Below, piece by piece: positions 26,808 through 36,207 of a DNA stretch of 64,000 nt. Position numbers and translations under genes: made by a program. Positions within the stretch are counted from its first letter, which is position 1. Every line of letters begins with the position of its first letter. Below the pieces are notes generated by a model. It was not told where the DNA came from, did not search any database, and saw only the letters and a program-made list of their open reading frames with translations. This stretch comes from Polynucleobacter sp. Adler-ghost (GTDB taxonomy: Bacteria > Pseudomonadota > Gammaproteobacteria > Burkholderiales > Burkholderiaceae): assembly GCF_018688495.1 (NCBI RefSeq), contig NZ_CP061320.1:530586-594585 (forward strand), read 5' to 3'.

Positions 26808-28361
26808 TTAGTTACCGCTAAAGCTTCTACGTTGACCGCCAGTTTTGGGTTTAGCAAAACGTGGACCAGCAGACGGACGTGAGTCACCAGAGCGGTTACC
26901 GCCAGCAGGGCGTGAGTCGCCAGAGCGCGCAGGGCGTGAATCAGCAAAACGATTAGCGCCAGCAGGACGTGAATCACCCGATGGACGTGAGTCGCCAGAA
27001 CGAGATTCAAAATGATTGCCTGAGCGATTACCACCGCCTCCACCACCAGAACGAGACTCTGAGCGAGCACCAGAACCATAACGACCGCCACCGCCACCAG
27101 AGCGATTTCCGCCGCCAAAGCCACCACCGGAACGACCGCCACCTGGACGACCACCGCCACCACCAAAGCTAGGCTTGGCTTGTGGCTCGAGGCCAGCAAT
27201 CACTGAGGCAACGATGTCTTGCTGTGTAAAGCGTTCGATATTGCGAATTTTGGCGCGATCACGATGTTCAACCAAAGTGATAGCAACACCATTACGACCA
27301 GCGCGTCCTGTACGACCGATGCGATGCGTATAGTCCTCTGGTTTCATTGGTAAACCAAAGTTAATCACGTGACTAATACGTGGTACATCGATGCCGCGAG
27401 CTGCTACGTCAGTTGCAACCAAAATCTTGGTATGACCTTTGCGTAGTGACTCAAGACGACGCATACGTACTGCCTGAGGCATCGCACCGTGTAAGGCGCT
27501 AGCTTCGTAACCGTTAGCACGTAAAGTGTCAGCAATTTTTTCACTTTCAATTTGAGTGCTTGCAAACACTACCGCTTGATCCAAAGAGGCGTCAGCCAAA
27601 ATGTGCTCGAGCAATTTATGCTTGTGTGACATGCTGTCAGCCCAGTGCAGCTTCTGTTCAATGTTGGCGTGCTTCTCGCCAGCATGGGCTAACTCAATAC
27701 GCTTCGCGTTAGTAGTCAGCTCATTAGCTAAAGACATAATCTTTGGCGCAAAAGTTGCAGAGAACATCAAAGTTTGAGTCCGACTAGCGCAACGCTTATC
27801 AATTGCCTCGAGGTCATCTGCAAAGCCCATATCGAGCATACGATCAGCTTCATCGATCACAAGTTGTTTTACATCATCTAGGCGAATTGCTTTGCTATCG
27901 GTCAGATCGAGTAAACGACCAGGAGTTGCAACAACTAACAATGCACCTTTAAGCGCTTGGATTTGCTTGCCGTAAGGCATACCGCCCATAACAGTAGCAA
28001 TGCGGATGCCTTTCATGCCGCGAACTAAGTTCACTGCATCAGCGGCAACTTGTTGAGCTAATTCACGAGTAGGGCAGAGCACTAGTACTTTTGGCTGTGC
28101 ACGGCCTGGTACAGGTGAGCCGCTTGGGTTGTCTTCGATGAGTTGATTAATTAAAGGCAATAAGAAGGCTGCAGTTTTACCGCTACCAGTTTGGCTGCTG
28201 ACCAATAAGTCACCACCAGCAAGCGCAGCAGGAATAACCTGAGCTTGCACTTCAGTAGCTTGGGTGTAACCCAATTCAGCAACGTTTTTAAGGAGTGGCG
28301 CCGCGAGGGCGAAATTCTGGAACTCTGTTCCAGTAGGATTAGTTTCTTTAGAAAAAGTCAT
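26808..28361 (-). CDS. DEAD-box RNA helicase with Gly/Arg-rich tail
   Basis: A 517-residue RNA helicase of the RhlE/DeaD group. Motifs in order are SQTGSGKTAAF (I), PTRELAQQ (Ia), TPGRLLD (Ib), DEAD (II), SAT (III), ATDVAARGIDVP (V) and HRIGRTGRAG (VI). The last 110 residues are low complexity: first GGGRPGGGRSGGG, then five or six copies of a GDSRPxG unit, and a basic end. Such tails bind RNA. ATG 28361 gives the normal N-terminus MTFSKETNP. A longer in-frame start at 28439 seems unlikely. The palindrome at 28370-28389 lies between GGAG and this ATG. ubiC follows. Confidence 0.92.
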   Translation of the reverse strand: MTFSKETNPTGTEFQNFALAAPLLKNVAELGYTQATEVQAQVIPAALAGGDLLVSSQTGSGKTAAFLLPLINQLIEDNPSGSPVPGRAQPKVLVLCPTRELAQQVAADAVNLVRGMKGIRIATVMGGMPYGKQIQALKGALLVVATPGRLLDLTDSKAIRLDDVKQLVIDEADRMLDMGFADDLEAIDKRCASRTQTLMFSATFAPKIMSLANELTTNAKRIELAHAGEKHANIEQKLHWADSMSHKHKLLEHILADASLDQAVVFASTQIESEKIADTLRANGYEASALHGAMPQAVRMRRLESLRKGHTKILVATDVAARGIDVPRISHVINFGLPMKPEDYTHRIGRTGRAGRNGVAITLVEHRDRAKIRNIERFTQQDIVASVIAGLEPQAKPSFGGGGGRPGGGRSGGGFGGGNRSGGGGGRYGSGARSESRSGGGGGGNRSGNHFESRSGDSRPSGDSRPAGANRFADSRPARSGDSRPAGGNRSGDSRPSAGPRFAKPKTGGQRRSFSGN

Positions 28362-28369
28362 GCTATTAC

Positions 28370-28389
28370 ACATCCCATTAATGGGATGT
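28370..28389 (-). promoter_or_regulatory. Perfect 20-base palindrome in the helicase leader
   Basis: ACATCCCATTAATGGGATGT is a perfect palindrome. In the mRNA it folds to an 8-bp stem with a UUAA loop. GGAG (28390-28393) abuts its 5' side and 8 bases separate its 3' side from ATG 28361. Folding would therefore bring the Shine-Dalgarno sequence to a normal spacing. It could instead be a DNA operator. Confidence 0.6.
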
Positions 28390-28612
28390 CTCCGTGTATA
28401 CACTCTCTGTTTTTTATTGAGTGTGATGGTCAAAGGCATCGACCATCAGACAGGCGGCAGCGCGTTTTGTAAATTCGGTGTTTATGACTTCTAAACGATG
28501 CGCTGAAATATAGCTGGGGGGCGATGAATCAAATTGCTTTAAAAAGCCATTAATTATGACATTTTAAGTAGCCCATTACAAGGGTTTTCCCGAATTTAAT
28601 TATGATTAGGTG

Positions 28613-29281
28613 ATGAATTGGTTTATTACGTCCTCAAGTGTGGGCATTAATGATTTTCCTGCATACCTTGTGGGTGTTATTTTGACGATCTTATTTCCCG
28701 GCCCAAATTCCCTGTATGTGTTGGCGATTGCTTCGGTTAAGGGATGGCGCGCTGGTGCGTGGGCATCGGTGGGCATTTTTATTGGCGACGCTATCTTGAT
28801 GATCGGCATCGCCTTAGGCGCTGCAACTTTACTGAACTCATCGCCATCCACATTCAAGATCTTGCGTATGCTTGGTGCCGCTTATTTAGCATGGATGGGG
28901 TATGGCTTTATTCGGAGTGGTCTGGCGCGTTGGCACGGCACTCAAGTGCTGGTATCAGGAGATGGTCGGACTCATTACTTAAATACCCTGCATCCAGCAA
29001 TTGCTGCACTGACTTTATCTTTAACCAATCCTAAGGCAATCTTTTTCTTCGTCTCATTCTTTGCGCAGTTTATTCAACCGGAGTATGCGCATCCAGTGCA
29101 TACCTTTTTATACCTAGCCCTGGTATTGCAAATAGTGAGCATGACCTACTTGATGAGCCTCATCTGTGCTGGGCAATTTTTTCTGGGCTTTTTTAATCGG
29201 CACCCTCATCACGCCGCAGCTCTTTGGTTTCTAGTTGGGAGTCTGCTAATTGGCTTTGCTGGCAAGCTACTACTCTATTGA
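28613..29281 (+). CDS. LysE/RhtB family amino acid exporter
   Basis: A 222-residue inner-membrane protein with about six hydrophobic helices. The LysE/RhtB signature LVGVILTILFPGPNSLYVLAIASVKGWRAGAWASVGI lies near residues 19-55, and SLTNPKAIFFFVSFFAQFI near the middle. These exporters move amino acids such as leucine, homoserine or lysine outward; sequence resembles LeuE but the substrate is not certain. Adjacent GTG (28610) and ATG (28613) are possible starts; the ribosome binding site is weak for both. It diverges from the helicase gene. Confidence 0.85.
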   Translation: MNWFITSSSVGINDFPAYLVGVILTILFPGPNSLYVLAIASVKGWRAGAWASVGIFIGDAILMIGIALGAATLLNSSPSTFKILRMLGAAYLAWMGYGFIRSGLARWHGTQVLVSGDGRTHYLNTLHPAIAALTLSLTNPKAIFFFVSFFAQFIQPEYAHPVHTFLYLALVLQIVSMTYLMSLICAGQFFLGFFNRHPHHAAALWFLVGSLLIGFAGKLLLY

Positions 29282-29298
29282 CAAATCCTGATCAGCAA

Positions 29299-30702
29299 TC
29301 ATTTAAGCCAACGCAATAGGCGCTCAACACCCTTACCGTAGGGTGGTCTTGCTAATTGAGTGCCACGTAAAAAATGAAGACCAAAGAAACCTCGAACCTC
29401 TAAAACAGATTTGCGATGGCTAAACAACTCAAAACCTGTTTTGCCGTGATAGGCGCCCATACCGCTTGGGCCGATGCCACCAAATGGTAAATCTTCCACA
29501 GCTGCATGCAGAAGGGTGTCGTTGATTGTTACGCCACCAGAGCGCGTTTCATTCAGAATACGATTCATTACCGCTTTATTTTTACCAAACCAGTACATGG
29601 CTAATGGCATTGGACGCTCATTGACATAACGGATTATTGAATCTACATCGTTAATTGTCACGATTGGCAGAATAGGACCAAATACTTCTTCTTGCATAAT
29701 CAGCGCATCCTCAGAAACATTTAAGAGTGCTACTGGAATAAATGGCAGTCTAGTATTGTCGGTAGGTGAAATAAGCGGAATTGCTTGTGCACCATGATCT
29801 ATTGCGTCTTGAACTAGTTTTTGCCAGCGTGCTAGCTGATGCTCATCAATCGCGCCAGTGAATTCTTCTGGGTTGGAGAATTGATTTTGCGCTGCAATCT
29901 GCAACTCTTGAATAAATGCATTGCAATCACTTGCGCGAATTACAGCGTAATCAGGAGCAATGCAAGTTTGCCCACCATTAACCAACTTGCCATAAATAAT
30001 GCTAGCGGCCGCCTCTTTGAGCTTGGCTGAGGGGTCGACAATTGCTGGAGACTTGCCACCCAACTCTAAAGTAATCGGAGTTAGATGCTCTGCTGCAGCG
30101 CGCATAACCTTTTTACCAATATCTCCTGAGCCCGTAAAAAATAGGTGATCAAAAGGGAGTGCGGCAAAAGATTCTGCAACTTCAGTACCGCCAACGCTGA
30201 CGCAAAATTCAATCGGGTGAAAATATTCTTGAATCAAGGTTGCCAAGAATCCAGAGGTGCGTGAACTTCTATCCGAGGGTTTTAGCCAAACACGGTTACC
30301 TGCTGCAAAGGCTGCAATGGCTGGAACAAGTGCGAGTTGTACCGGGTAATTCCAGGGGCTCATGATGCCCACGACTCCCATGGATTGCATTTGAGTCCAA
30401 GCATGGGATGAGCCCAAGAATCCTGGCGTCGGCACTAGCTGAGGTTTCATCCACTCTTTGAGGTGCTTACGAACATATTTGCATGCCTGATAAATCATTT
30501 GAAACTCAAGTAGACGGCTCTCAATAGGGTGACGATTGCCAAAATCCGCAGCCAAGACTTTGCAGATTTTTTCTTCATTGGCGGCAATCATCCGCTCAAT
30601 ACGTCCAATCCGCTCAAGGCGAACCTGAAGCGTGGGGTTGGGTTCTGAGGCATACGCTGCCTTGATTTCGTCTAATTGGAGTGTGAAGCGATTGATCGAC
30701 AT
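29299..30702 (-). CDS. Aldehyde dehydrogenase, coniferyl aldehyde dehydrogenase-like
   Basis: A 467-residue NAD(P)-dependent aldehyde dehydrogenase. Catalytic Cys247 sits in NGGQTCIAPDY and Glu213 in LELGGKSPAIV; SPWNYPVQL and FTGSGDIGKKV form the cofactor site. The short length (about 470 instead of 490-500) and the C-terminal RKSVLEVRGFFGLHFLRGTQLARPPYG put it in the class III-like group that includes CalB and fatty aldehyde dehydrogenases. CalB oxidises coniferyl aldehyde to ferulate; a general role with aromatic or fatty aldehydes is equally possible. It is divergent from msrA. Confidence 0.85.
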   Translation of the reverse strand: MSINRFTLQLDEIKAAYASEPNPTLQVRLERIGRIERMIAANEEKICKVLAADFGNRHPIESRLLEFQMIYQACKYVRKHLKEWMKPQLVPTPGFLGSSHAWTQMQSMGVVGIMSPWNYPVQLALVPAIAAFAAGNRVWLKPSDRSSRTSGFLATLIQEYFHPIEFCVSVGGTEVAESFAALPFDHLFFTGSGDIGKKVMRAAAEHLTPITLELGGKSPAIVDPSAKLKEAAASIIYGKLVNGGQTCIAPDYAVIRASDCNAFIQELQIAAQNQFSNPEEFTGAIDEHQLARWQKLVQDAIDHGAQAIPLISPTDNTRLPFIPVALLNVSEDALIMQEEVFGPILPIVTINDVDSIIRYVNERPMPLAMYWFGKNKAVMNRILNETRSGGVTINDTLLHAAVEDLPFGGIGPSGMGAYHGKTGFELFSHRKSVLEVRGFFGLHFLRGTQLARPPYGKGVERLLRWLK

Positions 30703-30754
30703 AGGGTTATATGGGGGGCAAGCAAACGATTGAATAAGGCATTAGGATAAAGCC

Positions 30755-31327
30755 ATGAACGAAACTACCCTCAAAAACAAGATCTCCCTTGAACGCGCTA
30801 CTTTGGGAGGTGGCTGCTTCTGGTGCCTAGAAGCGGTTTATCAGCAAATCTCCGGCGTGAGTACTGTGGTCTCAGGATATGCTGGAGGGGCCATGCCAAA
30901 TCCAGACTATGAATCTATTTGCTCTGGCCAAACAGGTCATGCTGAAATCGTTGATATTTACTTTGATCCGGCGATAGTGTCTTATCGTGATTTATTGGAG
31001 ATCTTCTTTGTTATTCATGATCCAACTACTTTGAACTATCAGGGTAACGACCGCGGTACTCAATACCGCTCTGTGATTTTTACTCACAGCGATACCCAAA
31101 GCACAACTGCTCATGAAGTGGTTATGGAGCTAGAGAGTGCGAAAATATATTCCAATCCAGTAGTGACTCAAATTGATGTAGCACCCGTTATTTATCCGGC
31201 TGAGGAATATCATCAGAATTATTTTCGTCAGCATCCAGGGCAGGGCTACTGCATGGCAGTCGTTGCTCCTAAATTAGCCAAATTCAGAGCAAAGTTTCAA
31301 TCCCTGATAGCACCAGCGTTTCGCTAG
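30755..31327 (+). CDS. msrA: Peptide methionine sulfoxide reductase A
   Basis: A 190-residue protein with the catalytic motif GCFWC (20-24; Cys21 is nucleophile), followed by SGYAGGAMPNPDYESICSGQTGHAE, all diagnostic of MsrA. It reduces methionine-S-sulfoxide in proteins, using thioredoxin to recycle. The C-terminal recycling Cys seen in some MsrA may be the Cys in GQGYCMAVV. It stands alone, with divergent aldehyde dehydrogenase upstream and convergent pdxH downstream. Confidence 0.95.
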   Translation: MNETTLKNKISLERATLGGGCFWCLEAVYQQISGVSTVVSGYAGGAMPNPDYESICSGQTGHAEIVDIYFDPAIVSYRDLLEIFFVIHDPTTLNYQGNDRGTQYRSVIFTHSDTQSTTAHEVVMELESAKIYSNPVVTQIDVAPVIYPAEEYHQNYFRQHPGQGYCMAVVAPKLAKFRAKFQSLIAPAFR

Positions 31328-31356
31328 AGCAGCTTGATCAAGCGCAGCTCAAGGTT

Positions 31357-31992
31357 TCAAGGAGCTAAGCGAGTGATGCGCCATTGAGCGCCATCAAGTT
31401 GATAGTGAATGCGGTCATGTAGGCGTGAAGGACGGCCTTGCCAGAACTCAATCTCCGTGGGGTGTAGGCGATATCCGCCCCAGTGTACTGGGCGTGGAGG
31501 CTGATTGCCAAAGTCTGCTGCGAAGCGCTTTTCCGCTTCCTCAAGAAATTCGCGATTGGGAATTTCAGAGCTTTGTGGCGAAGCCCAGGCGCCAATTCTC
31601 GAGGCGGCTGGACGGGAGTGAAAGTATGCATCGCTCTCAGCAGGGCTAACACGCTCAACAGCCCCTTTGATGCGAACCTGGCGCTCTAGCTCGTGCCAAT
31701 GAAATAACAAGGCAGCATGTGGGCGAGCAGCCAGCTCTTTACCTTTTTGGCTTTCGTAATTGGTAAAGAAGGTGAAACCAGTACTATCCGCACCTTTTAG
31801 TAAGACAATACGGGCTGATGGATTACCCGCTGCATCTGCCGTTGCCAAGGTCATGGAGTTAGGTTCGGGACATTCCGCTTTGATAGCCTGATCAAACCAA
31901 ACCTGAAATAAGTCCAATGGATTTGGTGAAACCTCAGCCTCTGAAAGTTGGCCGAAGGTGTAGTTTTTGCGGAGTTGAGCAATGGAGTCCAT
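31357..31992 (-). CDS. pdxH: Pyridoxamine 5'-phosphate oxidase
   Basis: A 211-residue FMN enzyme making pyridoxal phosphate from the pyridoxine or pyridoxamine phosphates. Motifs are [57 protein letters not shown] and the C-terminal [15 protein letters not shown]. The true start is ATG 31992 ([14 protein letters not shown]); an open frame continues another 61 codons upstream but gives a Pro/Arg-rich extension that overlaps tcdA on the other strand. Only 22 bases separate it from the divergent tcdA. Confidence 0.95.
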   Translation of the reverse strand: MDSIAQLRKNYTFGQLSEAEVSPNPLDLFQVWFDQAIKAECPEPNSMTLATADAAGNPSARIVLLKGADSTGFTFFTNYESQKGKELAARPHAALLFHWHELERQVRIKGAVERVSPAESDAYFHSRPAASRIGAWASPQSSEIPNREFLEEAEKRFAADFGNQPPRPVHWGGYRLHPTEIEFWQGRPSRLHDRIHYQLDGAQWRITRLAP

Positions 31993-32014
31993 TTTTTCAG
32001 TATAAAGAGAGTCT

Positions 32015-32764
32015 ATGGCAGAAGACAAGATAGAGGACAGTTTGGGAGATCGTCGTTTTGGGGGTGTAGCTCGTCTATATGGCCCAGAGCTGCGTGAGCG
32101 TTTTCGACAGGCGACAGTGGTAGTGGCGGGATTAGGTGGAGTGGGATCGTGGGCTGCTGAGGCATTGGCTCGCACTGCTATCGGGCATCTCGTCCTGATC
32201 GATTTTGATCACATTGCCGAAAGCAATACTAATCGACAACTACATGCTCTAGAGGGTGAGTACGGTAAGGCAAAAGTACAGGCCATGACTGATCGCATTC
32301 GCCAAATTAATCCTGAGATTATGCTCACCACCCATGATGTATTTTTGGAGCCAGAAAATCTAGATATTTTGATTCCAGAAAATGCGATTGTTTTAGATGC
32401 AACTGATTCGGTGCAGACTAAGATTGCTTTGGCCGTGTGGGCAAATAAAAATGAGCGCGCTCTAGTCATGTGTGGTGCAGCTGGTGGAAAGTCAGACCCT
32501 ACTTCTGTGCGCTGCGATGACCTTTCGCGAACTGAGCAAGATGCCTTGTTGGCAAAGGTGCGTCAAGGCCTCAGACAAGATCATGGCTTTTCTAGAAATT
32601 TAAAAAGAAAAATAGGTATTCGCGCAATTTACTCTCATGAGCCGCGCGCGGGAGCTTCTAGTGGCGGCCTTGCTTGCTCTGGTTATGGTTCTACCGTGAT
32701 GGTCACGGCAGCTTGTGGTTTAGCCGCTGCTGCTGAAGTTTTAAATCTGATTGCTACCCAGTAA
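32015..32764 (+). CDS. tcdA: tRNA threonylcarbamoyladenosine dehydratase
   Basis: A 249-residue E1-like (ThiF/MoeB) protein. The nucleotide-binding [15 protein letters not shown] is at about 39-53, the Asp-containing [17 protein letters not shown] follows, and [12 protein letters not shown] lies near 129. The C-terminal part includes [20 protein letters not shown]. It cyclises the tRNA modification t6A37 to ct6A using ATP. Length matches TcdA/CsdL. A 250-base region with no gene separates it from the permease downstream. Confidence 0.9.
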   Translation: MAEDKIEDSLGDRRFGGVARLYGPELRERFRQATVVVAGLGGVGSWAAEALARTAIGHLVLIDFDHIAESNTNRQLHALEGEYGKAKVQAMTDRIRQINPEIMLTTHDVFLEPENLDILIPENAIVLDATDSVQTKIALAVWANKNERALVMCGAAGGKSDPTSVRCDDLSRTEQDALLAKVRQGLRQDHGFSRNLKRKIGIRAIYSHEPRAGASSGGLACSGYGSTVMVTAACGLAAAAEVLNLIATQ

Positions 32765-33002
32765 GCAATTTTTTTTCAAATCCATCGATAAATCCTTAAG
32801 GGGAATCCCTGTAGGAAATTACGGATTCTGCTGTCATCCCAAATTTATTAATTTCCCATTGAGCTCGCTCGCATGGAGAGGGCTTATTTATGACACAACA
32901 TATTTATTAGTTTAAGTACTTTACGCATTTTCATCCCCTAGTGTAGATGCGCAGTCCTCCCTAGACTTTGCCTCGTTGGTGATTTACCAAAGACAAATCG
33001 AA

Positions 33003-33008
33003 AGGAGG
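33003..33008 (+). promoter_or_regulatory. Strong Shine-Dalgarno fixing a TTG start
   Basis: The stretch AAAGGAGG precedes TTG 33015 by about 6 bases. It sets the permease start at this TTG, 13 codons inside the open frame. Confidence 0.75.
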
Positions 33009-33014
33009 TCTCTT

Positions 33015-34397
33015 TTGCAGACTGAACAAACTGGTTTACAGCGCCACCTCAAAGTGCGGCATATTCGCCTTATGGCTTTGGGGTCCACTATTGGCGTTGG
33101 ATTATTTCTAGGCTCGGCAAGTGCGATTCAAATTGCAGGACCTTCAATCTTATTGGGGTATCTTCTGGCTGGCATCGTGGCCTTCATCGTGCTTCGCACC
33201 TTGGGTGAGATGGCAGTTCATGAACCAGTCGCAGGTTCATTTGCGGCTTATGCCAATACTTACGTAGGACCACTTGCGGGCTATATGGTCGGGTGGGGCT
33301 ACTGGACTTATTGGATTGTTGTCGGAATAGCCGAAGTCACTGCGGTTGGTATTTATATGGGGATTTGGTTTCCCGAGACACCCCAGTGGATTTGGGCTTT
33401 ATCTTCCATTTTGATGATGGGCCTGATTAACCTCATTGCTGTCAAAGTGTTTGGTGAGTTTGAATTTTGGTTTGCTCTTATCAAAGTGGTCGCTATTGTT
33501 GCCATGATTGCATTAGGCTGCTCAGTCATTTTCTTTGGCTTTACTAATGACTGGAATCCTGTTGGCCTTGCTAACCTATGGCAACACGGCGGTTTCTTCC
33601 CTCATGGTATCAGCGGGATGCTGCTCTCTTTGCAGATGGTCCTGTTTGCGTATGTTGGCATTGAGATGATTGGCTTATCTGCTGGTGAAGCCGAGAATCC
33701 ACGAAAAACTATTCCGATGGCAATCGATTCCTTGGCATGGCGCATCCTCATTTTTTATATGGGCGCAATTTTTGTCATCCTCACCATCTTTCCTTGGAAT
33801 GAAGTTGGCCAACAAGGCAGTCCATTCGTGGTGATGTTTGAGCGCATTGGTTTACGTGAAGCTGCGGGAATCATTAATTTCGTAGTGATTACTGCTGCTT
33901 TGTCATCTTGCAATGCTGGCATCTTTAGTGGTGGGCGACTCCTCTATGCGCTCTCAGTCAATGGGTATGCACCTGCGCCATTTGCCAAGCTGTCAAGATA
34001 TGGCGTTCCACATCGTGCGGTGATCGCTACTGTAGCGGTTTGTATGACTGGCGTAGTGCTGAACTACTTTGTTCCAGATAAAGCATTCCAATACATTATG
34101 GCCGCAGTGACCTTTGTAGGTTTGATGGTATGGATTGCGATTTTGATTACGCAAATTCAGTTTCGTCGCTCACTGACTAAAGTCCAGGCTGCTGAGTTGG
34201 CGTATCGCACACCTTGGTGGCCCTATTCCTCATGGTTCGCATTGGCATTTATTGCTCTAGTAGTCGTGTTGATGGGGTTTCATGAGGACGCGCGGATTGC
34301 CTTGGTCTTAGGCCCGTGCTTATTAGGTGTGTATCTCGCTATGTTCTACATCGTCGGGTTACATCGCAAAACAAAACTGAGTCGTGAATTCAAATAA
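33015..34397 (+). CDS. APC family amino acid permease
   Basis: A 460-residue protein with about 12 transmembrane segments. It starts MQTEQTGLQRHLKVRHIRLMALGSTIGVGLFLGSA; this N-terminus with GxxIGxGLF is the amino acid-polyamine-organocation signature of the AAT subfamily (CycA, ProY, AnsP). The TTG start is set by a near-perfect AAGGAGG. Alanine dehydrogenase follows after 10 bases, so I infer uptake of alanine, perhaps with glycine or D-alanine. The upstream gap holds no gene. Confidence 0.88.
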   Translation: MQTEQTGLQRHLKVRHIRLMALGSTIGVGLFLGSASAIQIAGPSILLGYLLAGIVAFIVLRTLGEMAVHEPVAGSFAAYANTYVGPLAGYMVGWGYWTYWIVVGIAEVTAVGIYMGIWFPETPQWIWALSSILMMGLINLIAVKVFGEFEFWFALIKVVAIVAMIALGCSVIFFGFTNDWNPVGLANLWQHGGFFPHGISGMLLSLQMVLFAYVGIEMIGLSAGEAENPRKTIPMAIDSLAWRILIFYMGAIFVILTIFPWNEVGQQGSPFVVMFERIGLREAAGIINFVVITAALSSCNAGIFSGGRLLYALSVNGYAPAPFAKLSRYGVPHRAVIATVAVCMTGVVLNYFVPDKAFQYIMAAVTFVGLMVWIAILITQIQFRRSLTKVQAAELAYRTPWWPYSSWFALAFIALVVVLMGFHEDARIALVLGPCLLGVYLAMFYIVGLHRKTKLSREFK

Positions 34398-34407
34398 GGA
34401 GACATAA

Positions 34408-35526
34408 ATGATTGTTGGCGTACCTCAAGAAGTAAAAAATAATGAATTTCGTGTTGGCTTGACCCCGGGTAATGTCAGAGGCTTATGTAAGCAGGGACAT
34501 TCTGTCTTAGTGCAACGTGGAGCAGGAGAGCAGATTGGCTTGAGCGATGAGTCCTATCGCCTAGCTGGCGCTACCTTAATCAATAGCGCTGCTGAAGTTT
34601 TTGCGAAGGCGGAGATGGTCGTGAAGGTGAAGGAGCCCCAGCCTCAAGAATGTGCAATGTTACGTGAAGATCAACTTCTCTTTACTTATTTACATCTAGC
34701 GCCAGATCCACAGCAGACCAAAGCATTACTCGCATCGGGTGCCAGTTGTATTGCCTATGAAACAGTCACTTCATTTAATGGTGCTTTACCGCTTTTGGCT
34801 CCCATGAGTGAAGTTGCGGGCCGGATGTCCATACAAGCGGCTGCTACGCATCTAGAAAAAACAAATGGAGGGTTAGGAATTTTGATGGCAGGCGTCCCTG
34901 GCGTAGCGCCTGCAAAGGTAGTCATATTGGGTGCGGGGGTGGTAGGTCGTAATGCGCTACAAATGGCTGTTGGTATGGGTGCAGATATCTGTATCTTCGA
35001 TCGTAATATCGACTGCTTAAGACAGATTGACATACTCTATGGCAATCGCGTGCGAACTTTTTATGCCGACCCTCTTTTGGTAGAGCTTGAGGTTTGTGAA
35101 GCAGACGTGGTTATTGGCGCCGTATTGTTACCTGGTGCCGCAGCACCAAAGTTGGTAACACGCGAGATGGTACGAAAAATGAAGGCGGGTGCAGTAGTGG
35201 TAGATGTGGCAATTGATCAAGGTGGTTGTTTTGAGACCTCTAAAGCCACTACACATACTGATCCAACCTTTACCGTAGATGGAGTGCTGCACTATTGCGT
35301 TGCAAATATGCCTGGTGCAGTTGCTAGAACTTCTACCTTTGCTTTGACGAATGCAACTTACCCATTCATTGAGGCCTTGGCAAATCGTGGCATGGTAAAT
35401 GCGCTATCACATGACCATCATCTACGTAATGGTTTGAGTATTTGCCGGGGTAAGCTCACATCTGAACCAGTTGCTATAGCGCAGAAAGTAGATTTTGTAT
35501 TAGCGGAAGAGTTGTTGGCTGCTTAA
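34408..35526 (+). CDS. ald: Alanine dehydrogenase
   Basis: A 372-residue NAD enzyme that deaminates L-alanine to pyruvate and ammonium. It begins MIVGVPQEVKNNEFRVGLTP, with substrate-binding Arg15 and Lys73-type residues (KVKEPQPQE), and has the Rossmann motif ILGAGVVGRNALQMA (about 172-186) and YCVANMPGAVARTSTFALTNAT in the C-terminal part. Length equals that of known Ald. AAGGAG lies 6 bases before ATG. It forms an uptake-catabolism pair with the permease upstream. Confidence 0.95.
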   Translation: MIVGVPQEVKNNEFRVGLTPGNVRGLCKQGHSVLVQRGAGEQIGLSDESYRLAGATLINSAAEVFAKAEMVVKVKEPQPQECAMLREDQLLFTYLHLAPDPQQTKALLASGASCIAYETVTSFNGALPLLAPMSEVAGRMSIQAAATHLEKTNGGLGILMAGVPGVAPAKVVILGAGVVGRNALQMAVGMGADICIFDRNIDCLRQIDILYGNRVRTFYADPLLVELEVCEADVVIGAVLLPGAAAPKLVTREMVRKMKAGAVVVDVAIDQGGCFETSKATTHTDPTFTVDGVLHYCVANMPGAVARTSTFALTNATYPFIEALANRGMVNALSHDHHLRNGLSICRGKLTSEPVAIAQKVDFVLAEELLAA

Positions 35527-35556
35527 TAGTTTGACTATAGTTCTTCGCTTGAATGT

Positions 35557-35577
35557 CTTGGGAGTCTTGCTCCCAAG
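35557..35577 (+). terminator. Hairpin after ald, possible terminator
   Basis: CTTGGGAG and CTCCCAAG form a perfect 8-bp stem with a TCTTG loop. The T-tract behind it is weak (CTTTCC), so termination may be incomplete. Confidence 0.55.
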
Positions 35578-35598
35578 CTTTCCTATATCATTGGATGA

Positions 35599-36174
35599 AT
35601 GGACTTATCTGCATTAGCACTTTCTACTGGTGTAGTCGCCCTAGCTGAGATGGGTGATAAAACTCAATTACTCTCATTAATGTTGGCTGCGCGCTATCCA
35701 AAGCAGGCGCTCGCCATTATTGGCGGGATACTCCTCGCAACGATTGCTAATCATGCTTGTGCAGCTTTACTAGGACATTGGCTTACCACTTTTATGAGTC
35801 CAGATCTGCTTAAGTGGATTTTGGGCCTGAGTTTTTTGGGGATAGGCCTTTGGCTCTTAGTGCCCGATCATATTGATGATGCGGCCGGATCAAAGGTGGC
35901 GGATAGGGCCGTTCAAGTATTTATGCTGACAGTTGGACTATTTTTCTTGGCAGAGATGGGGGATAAGACCCAAATTGCCACGATTGCCTTGGGCGCAAAA
36001 TATTCCGATGTCTTTTCGGTAACGGTTGGTACTACTTTGGGAATGATGTTGGCTAATGCCCCGGCTGTTTGGATTGGCCAGAAATTTACCAAACGCATGC
36101 CTATTAGGTGGGTACACGCAGTAGCCGCCGTAACTTTCATCGCTATTGGTATTGCTACCCTGATTTGGGGTTAG
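35599..36174 (+). CDS. GDT1/TMEM165 family (UPF0016) cation exporter
   Basis: A 191-residue membrane protein with about six helices in two homologous halves, each with the family signature: ALAEMGDKTQLLSL (about 15-28) and FLAEMGDKTQIATIAL (about 116-131). These E-x-G-D-K-T motifs form the ion path in the GDT1/TMEM165/MneA family, which exports Mn2+ (or Ca2+) from the cytoplasm. In bacteria manganese is the best supported substrate. No yybP-ykoY manganese riboswitch is visible in the 72 bases upstream. Confidence 0.88.
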   Translation: MDLSALALSTGVVALAEMGDKTQLLSLMLAARYPKQALAIIGGILLATIANHACAALLGHWLTTFMSPDLLKWILGLSFLGIGLWLLVPDHIDDAAGSKVADRAVQVFMLTVGLFFLAEMGDKTQIATIALGAKYSDVFSVTVGTTLGMMLANAPAVWIGQKFTKRMPIRWVHAVAAVTFIAIGIATLIWG

Positions 36175-36207
36175 GTCGAATTTTCCTATGGGGCTTAAAA
36201 TTACCCC

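Noticed and set aside
26900..27150. CRISPR-like or minisatellite repeat array
   Set aside because: The repeats are in frame, encode the helicase tail, have no unique spacers and no cas genes nearby.
26753..27199. Open frame of 148 residues rich in Val and Ala on the minus strand
   Set aside because: It lies in another frame of the Gly/Arg-rich repeat tail of the helicase; the composition is a by-product of the repeats and there is no family match.
31993..32175. 61-codon N-terminal extension of pdxH
   Set aside because: Pro/Arg-rich, not in the family, and it overlaps the well supported tcdA start on the other strand.
35527..35598. Manganese riboswitch (yybP-ykoY) before the GDT1-like gene
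   Set aside because: Only a simple 8-bp hairpin is present; the conserved internal loops are missing.
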